Positions 1 to 7,727 of a DNA stretch of 64,000 bases are shown one piece after another (the first letter of the stretch is position 1; each line of letters starts with the position of its first letter). The notes beneath the pieces are model-generated. The model saw nothing but the letters and a program-made list of their open reading frames with translations. It had not been told where the DNA came from and ran no database searches. The translations under genes and the position numbers were made by a program. Where the stretch lies: the NCBI GenBank assembly GCA_944386985.1, contig CALXDD010000008.1:30347-94346 (forward strand), given 5' to 3'. Origin of the DNA: an uncultured Oscillospiraceae bacterium. GTDB taxonomy: Bacteria; Bacillota; Clostridia; Oscillospirales; Oscillospiraceae.

Positions 1-95
1 TCCTTTCGGACCCGGTCGGCCTCCTCATAGATGGGGGAAAAGTCCTCCAGAGCCAGAAGCTGTGCCAGCCCCTCCCGGCTGAGGTCCGGCGTCAC
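1..95 (-). CDS. hydE: Probable [FeFe]-hydrogenase maturase HydE, N-terminal fragment
   Basis: Only the first 31 codons lie in the window. A GTG start overlaps the TGA stop of the upstream regulator (GTGA overlap), with GAGGG six bases before it. The peptide begins VTPDLSREGLAQLLALEDF and continues into an acidic helix (IYEEADRVRK). This resembles the helical N-terminus of HydE, the radical-SAM enzyme that helps build the H-cluster of [FeFe] hydrogenase, just before its first beta strand and CxxxCxxC motif. TM1266-type regulators commonly neighbour hydE, hydF and hydG, which supports the call. Another radical-SAM maturase (HydG) is possible because the catalytic motif is outside the window. 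Confidence 0.5.
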   Translation of the reverse strand, partial: MTPDLSREGLAQLLALEDFSPIYEEADRVRK

Positions 96-346
96 GCCTT
101 GCCCTCGGGGGAGTAGAGGGCCTTGGCGCTGACCCCCTCCAGCATCCCCAGCTTGCCGGTGAGGGCGCTGATGGCGTCGGCGGGAGCGTCCACAATGACG
201 CTGATGACGCTGATGCCCCGCTGGCGGTAGGGAATGCCCATGCGGCCCACGATGTAATTGCTGTAGTCGTGGAGAATGTGGTTGATGCGGTCGGTGACCT
301 CCAGATTCTCCACAATGATGCCGATAACGGCCAGACGTGTCTCCAT
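92..346 (-). CDS. TM1266-type iron-only hydrogenase system regulator
   Basis: An 84-residue protein beginning METRLAVIGIIVENLE with a beta-alpha-beta ferredoxin-like (ACT/NikR-C-like) layout. The segments GMPYRQRGISVI-like (actual GIPYRQRGISV) and VIVDAPADAISALTGKLG are typical of the small proteins annotated as putative iron-only hydrogenase system regulators. These have no DNA-binding domain and probably sense a ligand. A clear ribosome site (AAGGAGAAGGAG) precedes the ATG. It is translationally coupled to the downstream hydE-like gene. A terminator and a structured leader lie just upstream, so expression may be controlled by transcript termination. The family is confident; the biochemical role is not established. 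Confidence 0.85.
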   Translation of the reverse strand: METRLAVIGIIVENLEVTDRINHILHDYSNYIVGRMGIPYRQRGISVISVIVDAPADAISALTGKLGMLEGVSAKALYSPEGKA

Positions 347-371
347 ACTCCTTCTCCTTTTGAAAAATAGT

Positions 372-404
372 AAAAAACGCCTGCGCGGAGCGTCCGCGCA
401 GGCG
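372..404 (-). terminator. Intrinsic terminator between structured RNA and TM1266-type gene
   Basis: A perfect 12-bp stem (378-389 with 393-404) with a 3-base loop is followed on the minus strand by six T (372-377). It lies only about 26 bases upstream of the TM1266-type start codon. It could end the carD transcript or act as a leader attenuator for the hydrogenase-maturation genes. Confidence 0.85.
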
Positions 405-552
405 TTGCAGATTACAGACAGTTTCCCTCAAAACGGGGAGGGGAGAACGGCAGTCTGCCATCTTTCCCGTAGGGCCATCCCTCCGGGTCAGCACAGGACG
501 CAAGCCGCCTTTGACGGCGGGAGATCCCGGCGCCGCAGGCTGGGGTTCTCTC
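405..552 (-). ncRNA. Candidate structured leader or small RNA of unknown class
   Basis: Between the carD-like stop and the terminator the minus strand can fold into a closed multi-stem structure. An outer helix pairs 443-448 with 545-550 (GAGAAC/GTTCTC), then a CC/CC internal loop, then 451-458 with 535-542 (one mismatch). Inside are a hairpin 505-520 (CCGCC/GGCGG) and a hairpin 466-487 (CCCG-AGGG/CCCT-CGGG). A terminator follows directly, the usual arrangement of a riboswitch or a small RNA. I compared it from memory with TPP, FMN, cobalamin, SAM, glycine, c-di-GMP, Moco, THF, fluoride and 6S RNAs and could not match it. Confidence 0.45.
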
Positions 553-1095
553 TCAGTATACCACAGATTCCTCCCTTTGCAAGAGATTTCCGGAGCGGGG
601 CGGCCGCAGCCGCTCCTCCACCAGCGACTCTGCCCGCTCCGGGGATACCCCCAGCGCCACGGAGAGCTCCGTGTACAAAAGCCGCTGTGCCCGTTTCCGG
701 TAGCGCTCATCCATGCCGCCCAGCCGCCGGCCCCGGCGCTCCACGGCCGCCCTGCGGCCCTCCACCGTTTTCAGCAGCCGGACCAGCTCCCGGCAGCTGT
801 GGCTTTTCACCATGGCCCGATACCGGTCCTCCCACTGGCGGAGGCTCCCGCCGCTGAGATCCACCGTCAGCGCGGGAATCTCCTTGAGAAGGGCCTGGGC
901 CTCCTCATAGGTGAGGACAGGCCGGAGAAAGGCGGTGGTGTCCACCGGCACGAACACCCGCCCCGGCTCCCCCACCACCTCCAGGGTGTAGTACAGCCCC
1001 GCCCGGGCGTCGGGGATACGGTCGAGGGGGCCGATGGCCTCGATGCGGCAGACGCCGGCCTGGGCGTAGAACACATAGCTGCCCTTCGGATACAT
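553..1095 (-). CDS. CarD-like transcriptional regulator
   Basis: 180 residues. The N-terminal ~60 residues (MYPKGSYVFYAQAGVCRIEA...) match the CarD/TRCF RNA-polymerase-interacting domain, in which such proteins bind the RNAP beta subunit and modulate open complex formation. The C-terminal part is helical and rich in Arg/Glu, as in CarD's DNA-contacting region. The start at MYPKGS was chosen because the domain begins there and because it lies one base after the stop of the upstream small gene. Longer in-frame extension has no family character. The stop codon overlaps the sequence TATACTGA. Likely co-transcribed with the 79-residue gene upstream. Confidence 0.8.
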   Translation of the reverse strand: MYPKGSYVFYAQAGVCRIEAIGPLDRIPDARAGLYYTLEVVGEPGRVFVPVDTTAFLRPVLTYEEAQALLKEIPALTVDLSGGSLRQWEDRYRAMVKSHSCRELVRLLKTVEGRRAAVERRGRRLGGMDERYRKRAQRLLYTELSVALGVSPERAESLVEERLRPPRSGNLLQREESVVY

Positions 1096-1096
1096 G

Positions 1097-1336
1097 TCAG
1101 TCCAGGTAGCTGCCGCAGCTCTGGTTGTTGTATTGCCGCTTGATCTCGATGACCAAAGAGCCGTCGGCCTGGGCCTCCTCCCGCAGCAGGCGGTAGCGGG
1201 TGCCGTTGCGGTCCATGGTCCGCTTGTACTGCTCATACTCCAGCTGCACCGCCTGGACCGCCGCGTCGTGGGGCAGATTGTCCCGCAGCTGAAAGTGGAT
1301 GGTCTGGGTCAGGCACGCGGCCTTGATACGCTTCAT
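1097..1336 (-). CDS. Conserved hypothetical protein, 79 residues
   Basis: A short protein starting MKRIKAACLTQTIHFQLRD, with a Tyr/Lys/Arg-rich middle (EYEQYKRTMDRNGTRYRLL) and a C-terminal strand-rich segment (GSLVIEIKRQYNN). No membrane segment, cysteine motif or known domain is recognised. It has a strong ribosome site (AAAGGAGG) and a promoter-like TTGAAA-18-TAAAAT upstream, and its stop is one base from the CarD-like ATG, so the two probably form an operon. The frame is real by codon use and coupling, but the function is unknown. Confidence 0.65.
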   Translation of the reverse strand: MKRIKAACLTQTIHFQLRDNLPHDAAVQAVQLEYEQYKRTMDRNGTRYRLLREEAQADGSLVIEIKRQYNNQSCGSYLD

Positions 1337-1363
1337 ATCATGCGCCTCCTTTTTGATATTTCC

Positions 1364-1393
1364 ATTTTACATCACTTTTCACAGTATTTTCAA
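1364..1393 (-). promoter_or_regulatory. Promoter of the hypothetical/carD operon
   Basis: Minus-strand TTGAAA (1388-1393) and TAAAAT (1364-1369) separated by 18 bases, 28 bases upstream of the ATG at 1336. Confidence 0.55.
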
Positions 1394-1476
1394 AGGATAT
1401 TTTTCTTATATAAAAATTTTTGTGTATTTTTGCGCAGAGAGCAGGCGTTTGGATTTGTGCACAATCACAAGGGGGC

Positions 1477-1510
1477 TTGACAGGAAGAAAAACTTCTATA
1501 TACTTAGTAT
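1477..1510 (+). promoter_or_regulatory. padR promoter with overlapping palindromic operator
   Basis: TTGACA (1477-1482), 16-base spacer, TATACT (1499-1504). The -10 box is embedded in the perfect dyad ATACTTAGTAT (1500-1510). PadR-type repressors typically bind ATAC/GTAT-type dyads and repress their own genes, so autoregulation is the natural reading. Confidence 0.75.
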
Positions 1511-1543
1511 TACTAATTAGCTATACAAAGTGGGAGGCGAAAA

Positions 1544-1885
1544 ATGGTGGACGCCAAATACATCCGGCAGTTCAAAAAGGGCGCGATGGAGCTGGTGCTG
1601 CTGGGGCTTCTGCGGGAGGGGGATGCCTACGGCTATCAGCTGATCTGCCAGCTGGACTGCCGGGGCGGCGCCATCTTCGGCGGCGCCCGGGAGGGGACCA
1701 TCTACCCGGTGCTCTACCGCCTGGAGGAGGCGGGACTCATCCGCAGCCGTCTGGCGGCGGAGGGCGGCCGGGAACGAAAGTATTACGCCCTGACGGACCG
1801 GGGGCGGGAGACCCTGGAGGAGCTGACATCGTTTTGGCAGGAGTTCACCCGGTGCGTCAACGGATTTTTGGAGGAGGAACGATAA
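1544..1885 (+). CDS. PadR family transcriptional regulator
   Basis: 113 residues with the PadR winged-helix signature: a helix (GAMELVLLGLLREGDAYGYQL), then EGTIYPVLYRLEEAGLI, the wing (GGRERKYYALTDRGRE), and a C-terminal helix (LEELTSFWQEFTRCVNGFL) for dimerisation. PadR proteins repress adjacent membrane or efflux genes and respond to small ligands. The promoter carries a dyad over the -10 box. Its TAA overlaps the ATG of the next gene (TAATG), the usual PadR plus DUF1700-like membrane protein pair in Clostridia. Confidence 0.92.
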   Translation: MVDAKYIRQFKKGAMELVLLGLLREGDAYGYQLICQLDCRGGAIFGGAREGTIYPVLYRLEEAGLIRSRLAAEGGRERKYYALTDRGRETLEELTSFWQEFTRCVNGFLEEER

Positions 1886-2248
1886 TGAACGAGGAAGAAT
1901 TTCTGCGCCGGACAGGGCGGCTGCTGCCCCGCCGGGTGCGGCAGGCAGTACTGCGGGATCTGAGGGAGATGTTTCAGGCGGCGGAGGAGGCCGGAGAGAG
2001 CGAGGAGGAGGGGCTGGAGCGGCTGGGCACGCCGGAGGAGTTTGCGGCGCCCTTCCGGGAGGGACGGCGGCGGATTTTGCCCCAGGTGCTGCTGGCGCTG
2101 GGGGCGGCTATGGCGGCGGTGGGGGCCCTGCTGTCATCATGGTGGCCCAGAGCGATGGCCTGCCCGGGCCACTGCTGCTGTGCGGAGGACTGATTTTGTG
2201 CGCGGCGGCGGCAGTGCTTTTCCGCCGTGGAGAAAAGCGGAACCGATA
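1885..2248 (+). pseudogene. DUF1700-like membrane protein, frameshifted
   Basis: The first ~83 codons (MNEEEFLRRTGRLLPRRVRQ...) form the helical cytoplasmic segment seen in PadR-linked DUF1700 proteins: a Glu/Arg-rich stretch, the ERLGTPEEFA motif, then one hydrophobic helix (LPQVLLALGAAMAAVGALL). Around 2131-2140 the frame derails to a stop at 2193. The -1 frame continues with an excellent second helix (LPGPLLLCGGLILCAAAAV) and a basic end (FRRGEKRNR) to TAA at 2246-2248. One base appears to be missing. It may be a true mutation or a sequence error. The intact protein would have about 121 residues and two membrane helices. Confidence 0.65.
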
Positions 2249-2261
2249 AGGTCCGGCCAGG

Positions 2262-2312
2262 CAAAAAAACACGGGACCCCTCACTGCTTTCGTGAGGGGC
2301 CCCGTATTTTTT
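2262..2312. terminator. Bidirectional terminator between padR operon and recR
   Basis: A long stem (ACGGG-CCCCTCAC with GTGAGGGG-CCCGT, 2271-2304) flanked by AAAAAAA on the left and TTTTTT on the right serves both converging transcripts. Confidence 0.85.
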
Positions 2313-2328
2313 CGATAGAAAAGCGCCG

Positions 2329-2928
2329 TCAGATCTCCCGCCGCCCCTCCAAAGCCCGCATGAGGGTGGCGTCGTCGGCAAACTCCAGGTGCCCTCCTAC
2401 GGGGATGCCGTAGGCCAGCCGGGTCACCTTCACGTCAAAGGGCCGCAGCAGCCGGGCCAGATACATGGCCGTGGCCTCCCCCTCGGTGTCGGGGTTAGTG
2501 GCCATGATGACCTCCTTCACCTCCCCCTGGGCCACCCGGTCCAGAAGGGATTTGATGTGGAGATCGTCGGGCCCCACATGGTTCATGGGGCTGATGACCC
2601 CGTGGAGCACATGGTAGAGGCCGTTGTACTCCCTGGCCCGCTCCATGGCCACCACGTCCCGGGGGTCCGCCACCACGCAGATGACGGAGTGGTCCCGGCG
2701 GGGGGAGGCGCAGATGGGGCACAGCCCCCCGGCGGTAAGGTTCTGGCATACGGGGCAGCAGGTGACGGTGCGCTTGGCCTCTAAAATGGCGTCGGCAAAG
2801 GCCCTGGCCTCCTCCTCCGGCAGATTCAGCACATAGAAGGCCAGACGCTGGGCGCTCTTGCCCCCAATGCCGGGGAGGCGGGCAAACTGCTCCACCAAAT
2901 TTTCAAGGGGTGCGGGAAAGTATTCCAT
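2329..2928 (-). CDS. recR: Recombination mediator RecR
   Basis: 199 residues, full length for RecR. The N-terminal helix-hairpin-helix (LVEQFARLPGIGGKSAQRLA), the C4 zinc finger (CCPVCQNLTAGGLCPIC) and the Toprim domain (VICVVADPRDVVAMERARE... NPDTEGEATAMYLARLL) appear in order. RecR acts with RecF and RecO in loading RecA at single-stranded gaps. The start matches the family consensus MEYFPAPLENLVEQ. It follows rpe by 3 bases in one operon and is bounded downstream by a bidirectional terminator. Confidence 0.97.
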   Translation of the reverse strand: MEYFPAPLENLVEQFARLPGIGGKSAQRLAFYVLNLPEEEARAFADAILEAKRTVTCCPVCQNLTAGGLCPICASPRRDHSVICVVADPRDVVAMERAREYNGLYHVLHGVISPMNHVGPDDLHIKSLLDRVAQGEVKEVIMATNPDTEGEATAMYLARLLRPFDVKVTRLAYGIPVGGHLEFADDATLMRALEGRREI

Positions 2929-2931
2929 GGA

Positions 2932-3582
2932 TCAACCTCTCAGCTCCCGGATGCGTCCGGGGATATCCGCCGCCCCGTAGACGGCGCTACCGGCCACCAG
3001 CACATTGGCGCCGTTTTCAATGACAGTTTTACAGGTGTCGGGAGCCACGCCGCCGTCCACCTCCAGCTCGCAGGCCGGGTTCTTGTCGTCGATATAGCCC
3101 CGGATGACGCGGAGCTTTGGCATCATGTCGGCCATGAAGCTCTGGCCGCCAAAGCCCGGCTCCACCGTCATCACCAGAATGATGTCGCACAGCTCCAGGA
3201 AGGGCAGCACCGCCTCAGCGGGGGTCTTAGGCTTTACCACCACGCCCGCCTTCTTGCCGCAGGCCCGGATGGTCTCTAAAGCCTTCCGGGTGTTCTCCTC
3301 GGTGTCCGCCTCCACATGGACGGTGACGATGTCCGCGCCGGCCTTGCAGAAGGCCTCCACATAGCGCACCGGCCGGTCGATCATCAGGTGCACATCCAGC
3401 ACCATGTCGGTGACGGACCGGATGGACTTGACCACGGGGATGCCGATGGTGATGTTGGGGACAAAGACGCCGTCCATCACATCCACATGGAGATAGTCGG
3501 CGCCGCCGTCGGACACCTTCCGGATATCCCGCTCCAGATTTGCGAAATCCGCAGACAGGATAGAGGGAGCAATTTTAATCAT
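2932..3582 (-). CDS. rpe: Ribulose-phosphate 3-epimerase
   Basis: 216 residues. A TIM barrel starting MIKIAPSILSADFANLERD, with the metal-binding HVDVMDGVFVPN and VHLMIDRP motifs, MTVEPGFGGQSF phosphate loop and VDGGVAPDT. It interconverts ribulose-5-P and xylulose-5-P in the pentose phosphate pathway. The open frame extends upstream but the extension is GC-biased noise. The family start with GAAAGGA upstream was chosen. recR follows 3 bases downstream. A strong promoter lies about 240 bases upstream, leaving a long GC-rich leader. Confidence 0.96.
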   Translation of the reverse strand: MIKIAPSILSADFANLERDIRKVSDGGADYLHVDVMDGVFVPNITIGIPVVKSIRSVTDMVLDVHLMIDRPVRYVEAFCKAGADIVTVHVEADTEENTRKALETIRACGKKAGVVVKPKTPAEAVLPFLELCDIILVMTVEPGFGGQSFMADMMPKLRVIRGYIDDKNPACELEVDGGVAPDTCKTVIENGANVLVAGSAVYGAADIPGRIRELRG

Positions 3583-3846
3583 CAAACAGCACGTCCTTTC
3601 ATGCCGGCAGCGCCCGGGCAGCGGGGACAGCCCCTCTTCCCGCCGCCCCCGGGGGCGAACGGTGGGATTGTCCCCCGCATAGGATACGGTACGTGGCAGG
3701 AAGCCCGGCCGGGCGGGCGAACACGTCCCCGCGCAGCCATGCGCCCCGCGCCTGACCCTCCGGGCCGGCCACTTCAGATAGGGGGCCGGCGGTTCCTGCC
3801 GGCCCCCATTGTGTCTTATTATAGAGGATGATCGGGGAAAATACAA
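3583..3846 (-). promoter_or_regulatory. rpe promoter and long GC-rich leader
   Basis: Minus-strand TTGTAT (3841-3846), 17-base spacer, TATAAT (3818-3823). The transcript would open with a 10-bp hairpin (3781-3807, GGGGGCCGGC with GCCGGCCCCC) and run about 230 bases before rpe. Several further GC helices are possible, including a CCCCCGGGGG self-complementary site. No coding sequence, known riboswitch or terminator T-run is seen in the leader. Confidence 0.6.
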
Positions 3847-3884
3847 GGGCGTGGAACCCTCCGCATCCCTGGAAGTCCCCGGAC

Positions 3885-3923
3885 TCGGAAATGGGCCGGT
3901 ACCGCCTGAGGCGGTACCGGCCC
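3885..3923 (-). terminator. ileS terminator-like hairpin
   Basis: A perfect 14-bp stem (3893-3906 with 3910-3923, GGGCCGGTACCGCC arms) 18 bases past the ileS stop. The T-tract on the minus side is weak (ATTTCC), so termination may be partial. Confidence 0.55.
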
Positions 3924-3941
3924 TTTGCTGTACGAAGCGTC

Positions 3942-6695
3942 TTACATCTTGCTGACCACAGCGGCGCAGCGGGGGCAGAGGGTGGGATGCTCACTGTTGG
4001 AGCCAACCCCTCCGCTGTGCTTCCAGCACCGCTCGCATTTCTCGCCCTCGGCCTCGTTGACGGAGACGGCGAGCTCGCCGCCCACGGTGAGGGAGACCTT
4101 GGAGACGATGAAGAGATCCGCCAGATCCTCCTCGCCCATTTCCTGAAGGAAGGCGTCCTCCTCCGGCACGGTGAGGGCCACGGCGGCCTCTAAGCTCTTG
4201 CCGATCTTCTTCTCGTTCCGGGCGCTCTCCAGCGCGGCGTTCACCGCCGTGCGGACGGTGATGACCTTGTTCCACTTCTCCATGGCCTCATCGCCTAAGG
4301 CGTAGTCCGTGAAGGGCTGGTTCATCTCATTAAGCACCACGTTGCGGCCGTCGTCCCCGCTCCGGTGGGGCATGACCTGCCAGATCTCGTCGCAGGTGAA
4401 GCAGAGAATGGGGGCGAAGAGCTTGGTGATGGTGTCCAGAATCAGGAACAAGGCGGTCTGGGCGCTGCGGCGCTTGAGGCCGTCCTTCTCCTCGCAGTAG
4501 AGGCGGTCCTTGATGATATCGAGGTAGAAGGAGCTCAGCTCCACCACGCAGAAGTCGTTGATGGCGTGGGACACCACATGGAACTCGTAGTTGTCATAGG
4601 CGGCAAAGCACTTGGCGATGAGCGCATTGAGCTTGGTGATGGCCCAGCGGTCCAGCTCCAGCATCTCCTCCGGCTTCACCAGGTGGTTGGGATCAAAGCC
4701 GCTGAGGTTGCCAAGGCAGTACCGGGCGGTGTTGCGGAACTTCAGGTAGTTCTGGCTCAGCTGCTTGAAGATGTTGTCGCTGCAGCGGACGTCCACATGG
4801 TAGTCGGCGCTGCCGGCCCACAGGCGGAGGAGGTCCGCGCCGTACTTCTTGAAGATGTCGGCGGGGTCCACGCCGTTGCCGAGGGACTTGTGCATGGCAC
4901 GGCCCTCGCCGTCCACGGTCCAGCCGTGGGTGACGCACTCCTTGAAGGGCGCGCCCTGGCCCAAAGCGCCCACGGCGGTGAGAAGGCTGGACTGGAACCA
5001 GCCGCGGTACTGGTCAAGGCCCTCCAGGTACATGGTGGCGGGCCAGAAGCCCTGGTCCCGCTTCATGGAGGCGAAGTGGGTGGAGCCGGAGTCGAACCAG
5101 CCGTCCAAGGTGTCCTCCTCCTTGGTAAAGCCGCTGTTCTTCCCGCAGTGGGGGCAGGTGAAGCCGTCGGGCAGGATCTCAGAGGCCTCCAGCTCATACC
5201 AGGCGTTGGAGCCCTTCTCGCCGAAGAGCTTGCTCACAGCGGCGATGGTCTCGTCGGTGCAGATGGGCTTGCCGCAGTCCGCGCAGTAGAACACGGGAAT
5301 GGGCAGGCCCCACCGGCGCTGACGGCTGATGCACCAGTCGGAGCGCTCCCGGATCATAGAGATCATGCGGTCCTTGCCCCAGGCGGGCACCCAGCGCACA
5401 TCGTCGGTGGCGGCCACCGCCTCGTCCTTGAAGGCGTCCACGGAGCAGAACCACTGGGGGGTAGCACGGAAGATGATGGGGTTCTTGCAGCGCCAGCAGT
5501 GGGGATAGGAGTGGACAATGTCCTCGCTGGCGAAGAGGGCGCCGCTCTCCTTCATGTCCTCCAGGATGACGGGGTTAGACTCCTCGGTCTTCATCCCGGC
5601 GTACTTGCCGGCGTAGTCGGTGTGGCGGCCCTGGTCGTCCACAGGCACCACCATCTCCATGTCGTAGCGGCGGCAGGTCTGGTAGTCGTCGGCGCCGAAG
5701 CCGGGAGCGGTGTGGACGCAGCCGGTACCGGAGTCCATGGTGACGTACTCCGCCAGCAGCAGGCGGCTGGTCTTGGGCAGGAAGGGGTGCTGGGCCAGCA
5801 TGTTCTCGAAGAAGGCGCCGGGGTGCGTCTCCACGATCTCGTAGGACTCGATGCCGCCCACCTTCATGACCTTCTCCACCAGGGCCTCGGCCATGATGTA
5901 GCAGTCGTCGCCGGCCTTGACAATGGCGTAGCTCTCTCTGGGGTGGAGGGAGATACCCAGGTTGCCGGGGAGGGTCCAGATGGTGGTGGTCCAGATCACG
6001 AAGAAGAGGTGGTTCTTGTCATAGCCGGGGAGCTTGCCCAGATCATCGGCCATGGGGAACTTCACATAGACGGTGGTACAGGGGTCGTCCTGGTACTCGA
6101 TCTCCGCCTCGGCGAGAGCGGTCTCGTCCTTGGGGCACCAGTACACGGGCTTGAGGCCCTTGTAGATGTAGCCCTTCTTATACATCTCCCCGAAGACCTT
6201 GACCTCCTCGGCCTCGAAGCTGGGGTCCATGGTCTTGTAGGGGTGCTCCCAGTCGGCGATAACGCCCATGCGCTTGAAGCCTTCCATTTGGATATCGATA
6301 TACTTCTGGGCGTAGTTGTGGCAGGCGGTGCGGAACTCGGGGACGGACATCTTCTTGCGGTTGAGCTTCTGCTCCTTGATAATGGCGGACTCGATGGGCA
6401 TGCCGTGGTTATCCCAGCCGGGGATATAGGGGGTGTAGTAGCCCCGCATGGCGTACATCCGGGTGATGAAGTCCTTCAGGGACTTATTGAGGGCGTGGCC
6501 CATGTGGAGGTTGCCGTTGGAAAACGGAGGGCCGTCGTGGAGGGCGAAGAGGGGCTTGCCCTCGTTCTTCTTCAGCATCTCGTGGTAGAGATCCAGCTTG
6601 TTCCAGTTCTCCAGCATGCCCGGCTCGCGGCTCGGCAGCCCCGCCCGCATGGGGAAGTCGGTCTGGGGCAGGTTGATGGTCTTGTTGTAATCCAT
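3942..6695 (-). CDS. ileS: Isoleucyl-tRNA synthetase
   Basis: 917 residues, the usual bacterial IleRS size. The class I HIGH motif is HMGH at residues 64-67 (GNLHMGHALN). The KMSKS loop appears as AMHKSLGN near residue 600, a variant seen in other bacterial IleRS proteins. The C-terminal zinc site has CERC and CPRC pairs. The protein charges tRNA-Ile and edits valine. The ATG has AGGAGG upstream. About 60 bases upstream begins the large repeat R1, and an isoleucine-type T-box lies 1.35 kb upstream on the same strand, beyond an XRE cassette. The expected leader control therefore seems to have been displaced. Confidence 0.97.
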   Translation of the reverse strand: MDYNKTINLPQTDFPMRAGLPSREPGMLENWNKLDLYHEMLKKNEGKPLFALHDGPPFSNGNLHMGHALNKSLKDFITRMYAMRGYYTPYIPGWDNHGMPIESAIIKEQKLNRKKMSVPEFRTACHNYAQKYIDIQMEGFKRMGVIADWEHPYKTMDPSFEAEEVKVFGEMYKKGYIYKGLKPVYWCPKDETALAEAEIEYQDDPCTTVYVKFPMADDLGKLPGYDKNHLFFVIWTTTIWTLPGNLGISLHPRESYAIVKAGDDCYIMAEALVEKVMKVGGIESYEIVETHPGAFFENMLAQHPFLPKTSRLLLAEYVTMDSGTGCVHTAPGFGADDYQTCRRYDMEMVVPVDDQGRHTDYAGKYAGMKTEESNPVILEDMKESGALFASEDIVHSYPHCWRCKNPIIFRATPQWFCSVDAFKDEAVAATDDVRWVPAWGKDRMISMIRERSDWCISRQRRWGLPIPVFYCADCGKPICTDETIAAVSKLFGEKGSNAWYELEASEILPDGFTCPHCGKNSGFTKEEDTLDGWFDSGSTHFASMKRDQGFWPATMYLEGLDQYRGWFQSSLLTAVGALGQGAPFKECVTHGWTVDGEGRAMHKSLGNGVDPADIFKKYGADLLRLWAGSADYHVDVRCSDNIFKQLSQNYLKFRNTARYCLGNLSGFDPNHLVKPEEMLELDRWAITKLNALIAKCFAAYDNYEFHVVSHAINDFCVVELSSFYLDIIKDRLYCEEKDGLKRRSAQTALFLILDTITKLFAPILCFTCDEIWQVMPHRSGDDGRNVVLNEMNQPFTDYALGDEAMEKWNKVITVRTAVNAALESARNEKKIGKSLEAAVALTVPEEDAFLQEMGEEDLADLFIVSKVSLTVGGELAVSVNEAEGEKCERCWKHSGGVGSNSEHPTLCPRCAAVVSKM

Positions 6696-6747
6696 GGGTG
6701 GATTCCTCCTAAAATCAATATCTTAATTTTCTTATCTTCTTTTTTAT

Positions 6748-7470
6748 CCTCTGACGAGGGGGATGTCTGTTTTTGTCGGTACCCGACGGTTTTTCGATAG
6801 GTGTTTTGCCTCCGGCGGCCTACTTTTGTCGCTGAACAAAAGTAGGCAAAAATCAGCTTAGAACCAAGGTTCTAAGGACTCCTTTATTTCCTATTATGGA
6901 AAGTCTTGTTCCGTGAATTCGTTACCTTGTGCGGCTGACCCTGCAAGGGGGTGACAGTTCCCCTGTTTCCGCGCTTCGGCGCGCTCCCTTGGTGGTTGTA
7001 GGAGCCTCTGCTCCTTTTAGCCTTCCCCTGGGGGAAGGTGCCTCCGAAGGAGGCGGATGAGGGGAACGCCACCCAAAAACTCCAAGCCAACTCAGAGAAA
7101 ATCAACAACCAATTTTTGGCGGGAAGCTGCCTCCGAATTGATCTGCTAAATTCCGATACCGCTCCCCTCATCCGTCCCAGTGTGCGCACTGGGCCACCTT
7201 CCCCCAGGGGAAGGCTTTTAGACACAGCAACCATCGTCAACCCACCAATGGAGCGCGCCGAAGCGCGGTAGTAGTCCGTACCGGACACGTCCACGGAGCG
7301 TCGGAGGCAACTGGGCCAAAATAACCAGGGGGGACTGACAGTACACGTCAGGACAAGGGAGTCCTTAGAACCGTAGGTTCTAAGCGGACTTTTGGTGACT
7401 TTTCTTCCGCGAGAAAAGTCACCCGCCGGAGGCAGAACCAAGTATCGAAATACCATCTCCCGGTTAGGGG
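6748..7470. repeat. Composite palindromic repeat R1
   Basis: A 0.7-kb non-coding block between ileS and an XRE gene. Left end: CCTCTGACGAGG, then GTCGGTACCCGACGG, then GCCTCCGGCGG. Right end: CGCCGGAGGC facing inward. Internal modules include TACTTTTG/CAAAAGTA and GTGACTTTTC/GAAAAGTCAC hairpins, TTAGAACC-GGTTCTAA pairs, a GCGCGC hairpin and CCTTCCCCTGGGGGAAGG twice in opposite order. The same modules recur in R2-R5 in this window. Short open frames inside it (for example 6884-7456) are not coding. Confidence 0.9.
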
Positions 7471-7490
7471 AGAGAGCAATCGTCAGAAGA

Positions 7491-7718
7491 TCACCGAGGG
7501 GTCGGATCGTCGGACAGTCCCAGCAGGTAGTCGGCAGATACTTTGTAATGTTCGCAAATCAGCGCTAATTTTTCCACTGTTGTGGACTTTTTCCCATTTT
7601 CCATTTCGCTGATTTGACTTTTCCCCACAGACAAAAGTTCTGCCAAATCCATTTGATTCTCTTTATTTGCCTTTCGGAGTTCTAACAGCCGATTTCCAAA
7701 GATTTCTTTTGAAAACAT
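7491..7718 (-). CDS. XRE-family helix-turn-helix regulator
   Basis: 75 residues comprising a single HTH_3 domain: GNRLLELRKANKENQMDLAELL, recognition helix VGKSQISEMENGKK, and the C-terminal ending YKVSADYLLGLSDDP common to small clostridial Cro/C1-type repressors. It is divergent from a small 84-residue gene, and the 77-base gap holds a perfect promoter and two palindromic sites. It probably represses both directions. AT content here is higher than in the neighbours, which together with the adjacent R1 repeat suggests an inserted cassette. Confidence 0.9.
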   Translation of the reverse strand: MFSKEIFGNRLLELRKANKENQMDLAELLSVGKSQISEMENGKKSTTVEKLALICEHYKVSADYLLGLSDDPTPR

Positions 7719-7727
7719 AGATTCTCC

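Noticed and set aside
487-505. CACAGG...GACGCAAGCC on the plus strand, as a c-di-GMP riboswitch
   Set aside because: The conserved second hairpin and the GGUAGGUAGCGGGG-like element are missing, and there is no gene downstream on that strand.
4365-6800. Long plus-strand frame of 811 codons opposite ileS
   Set aside because: It is antisense to a clear ileS, and its composition (Val/Gly/His/Leu-rich) is that of GC-rich shadow frames. No ribosome site.
6748-7470. R1 as a classical insertion sequence
   Set aside because: No transposase frame; the inverted motifs are modules of a composite repeat and no clean short target duplication is seen.
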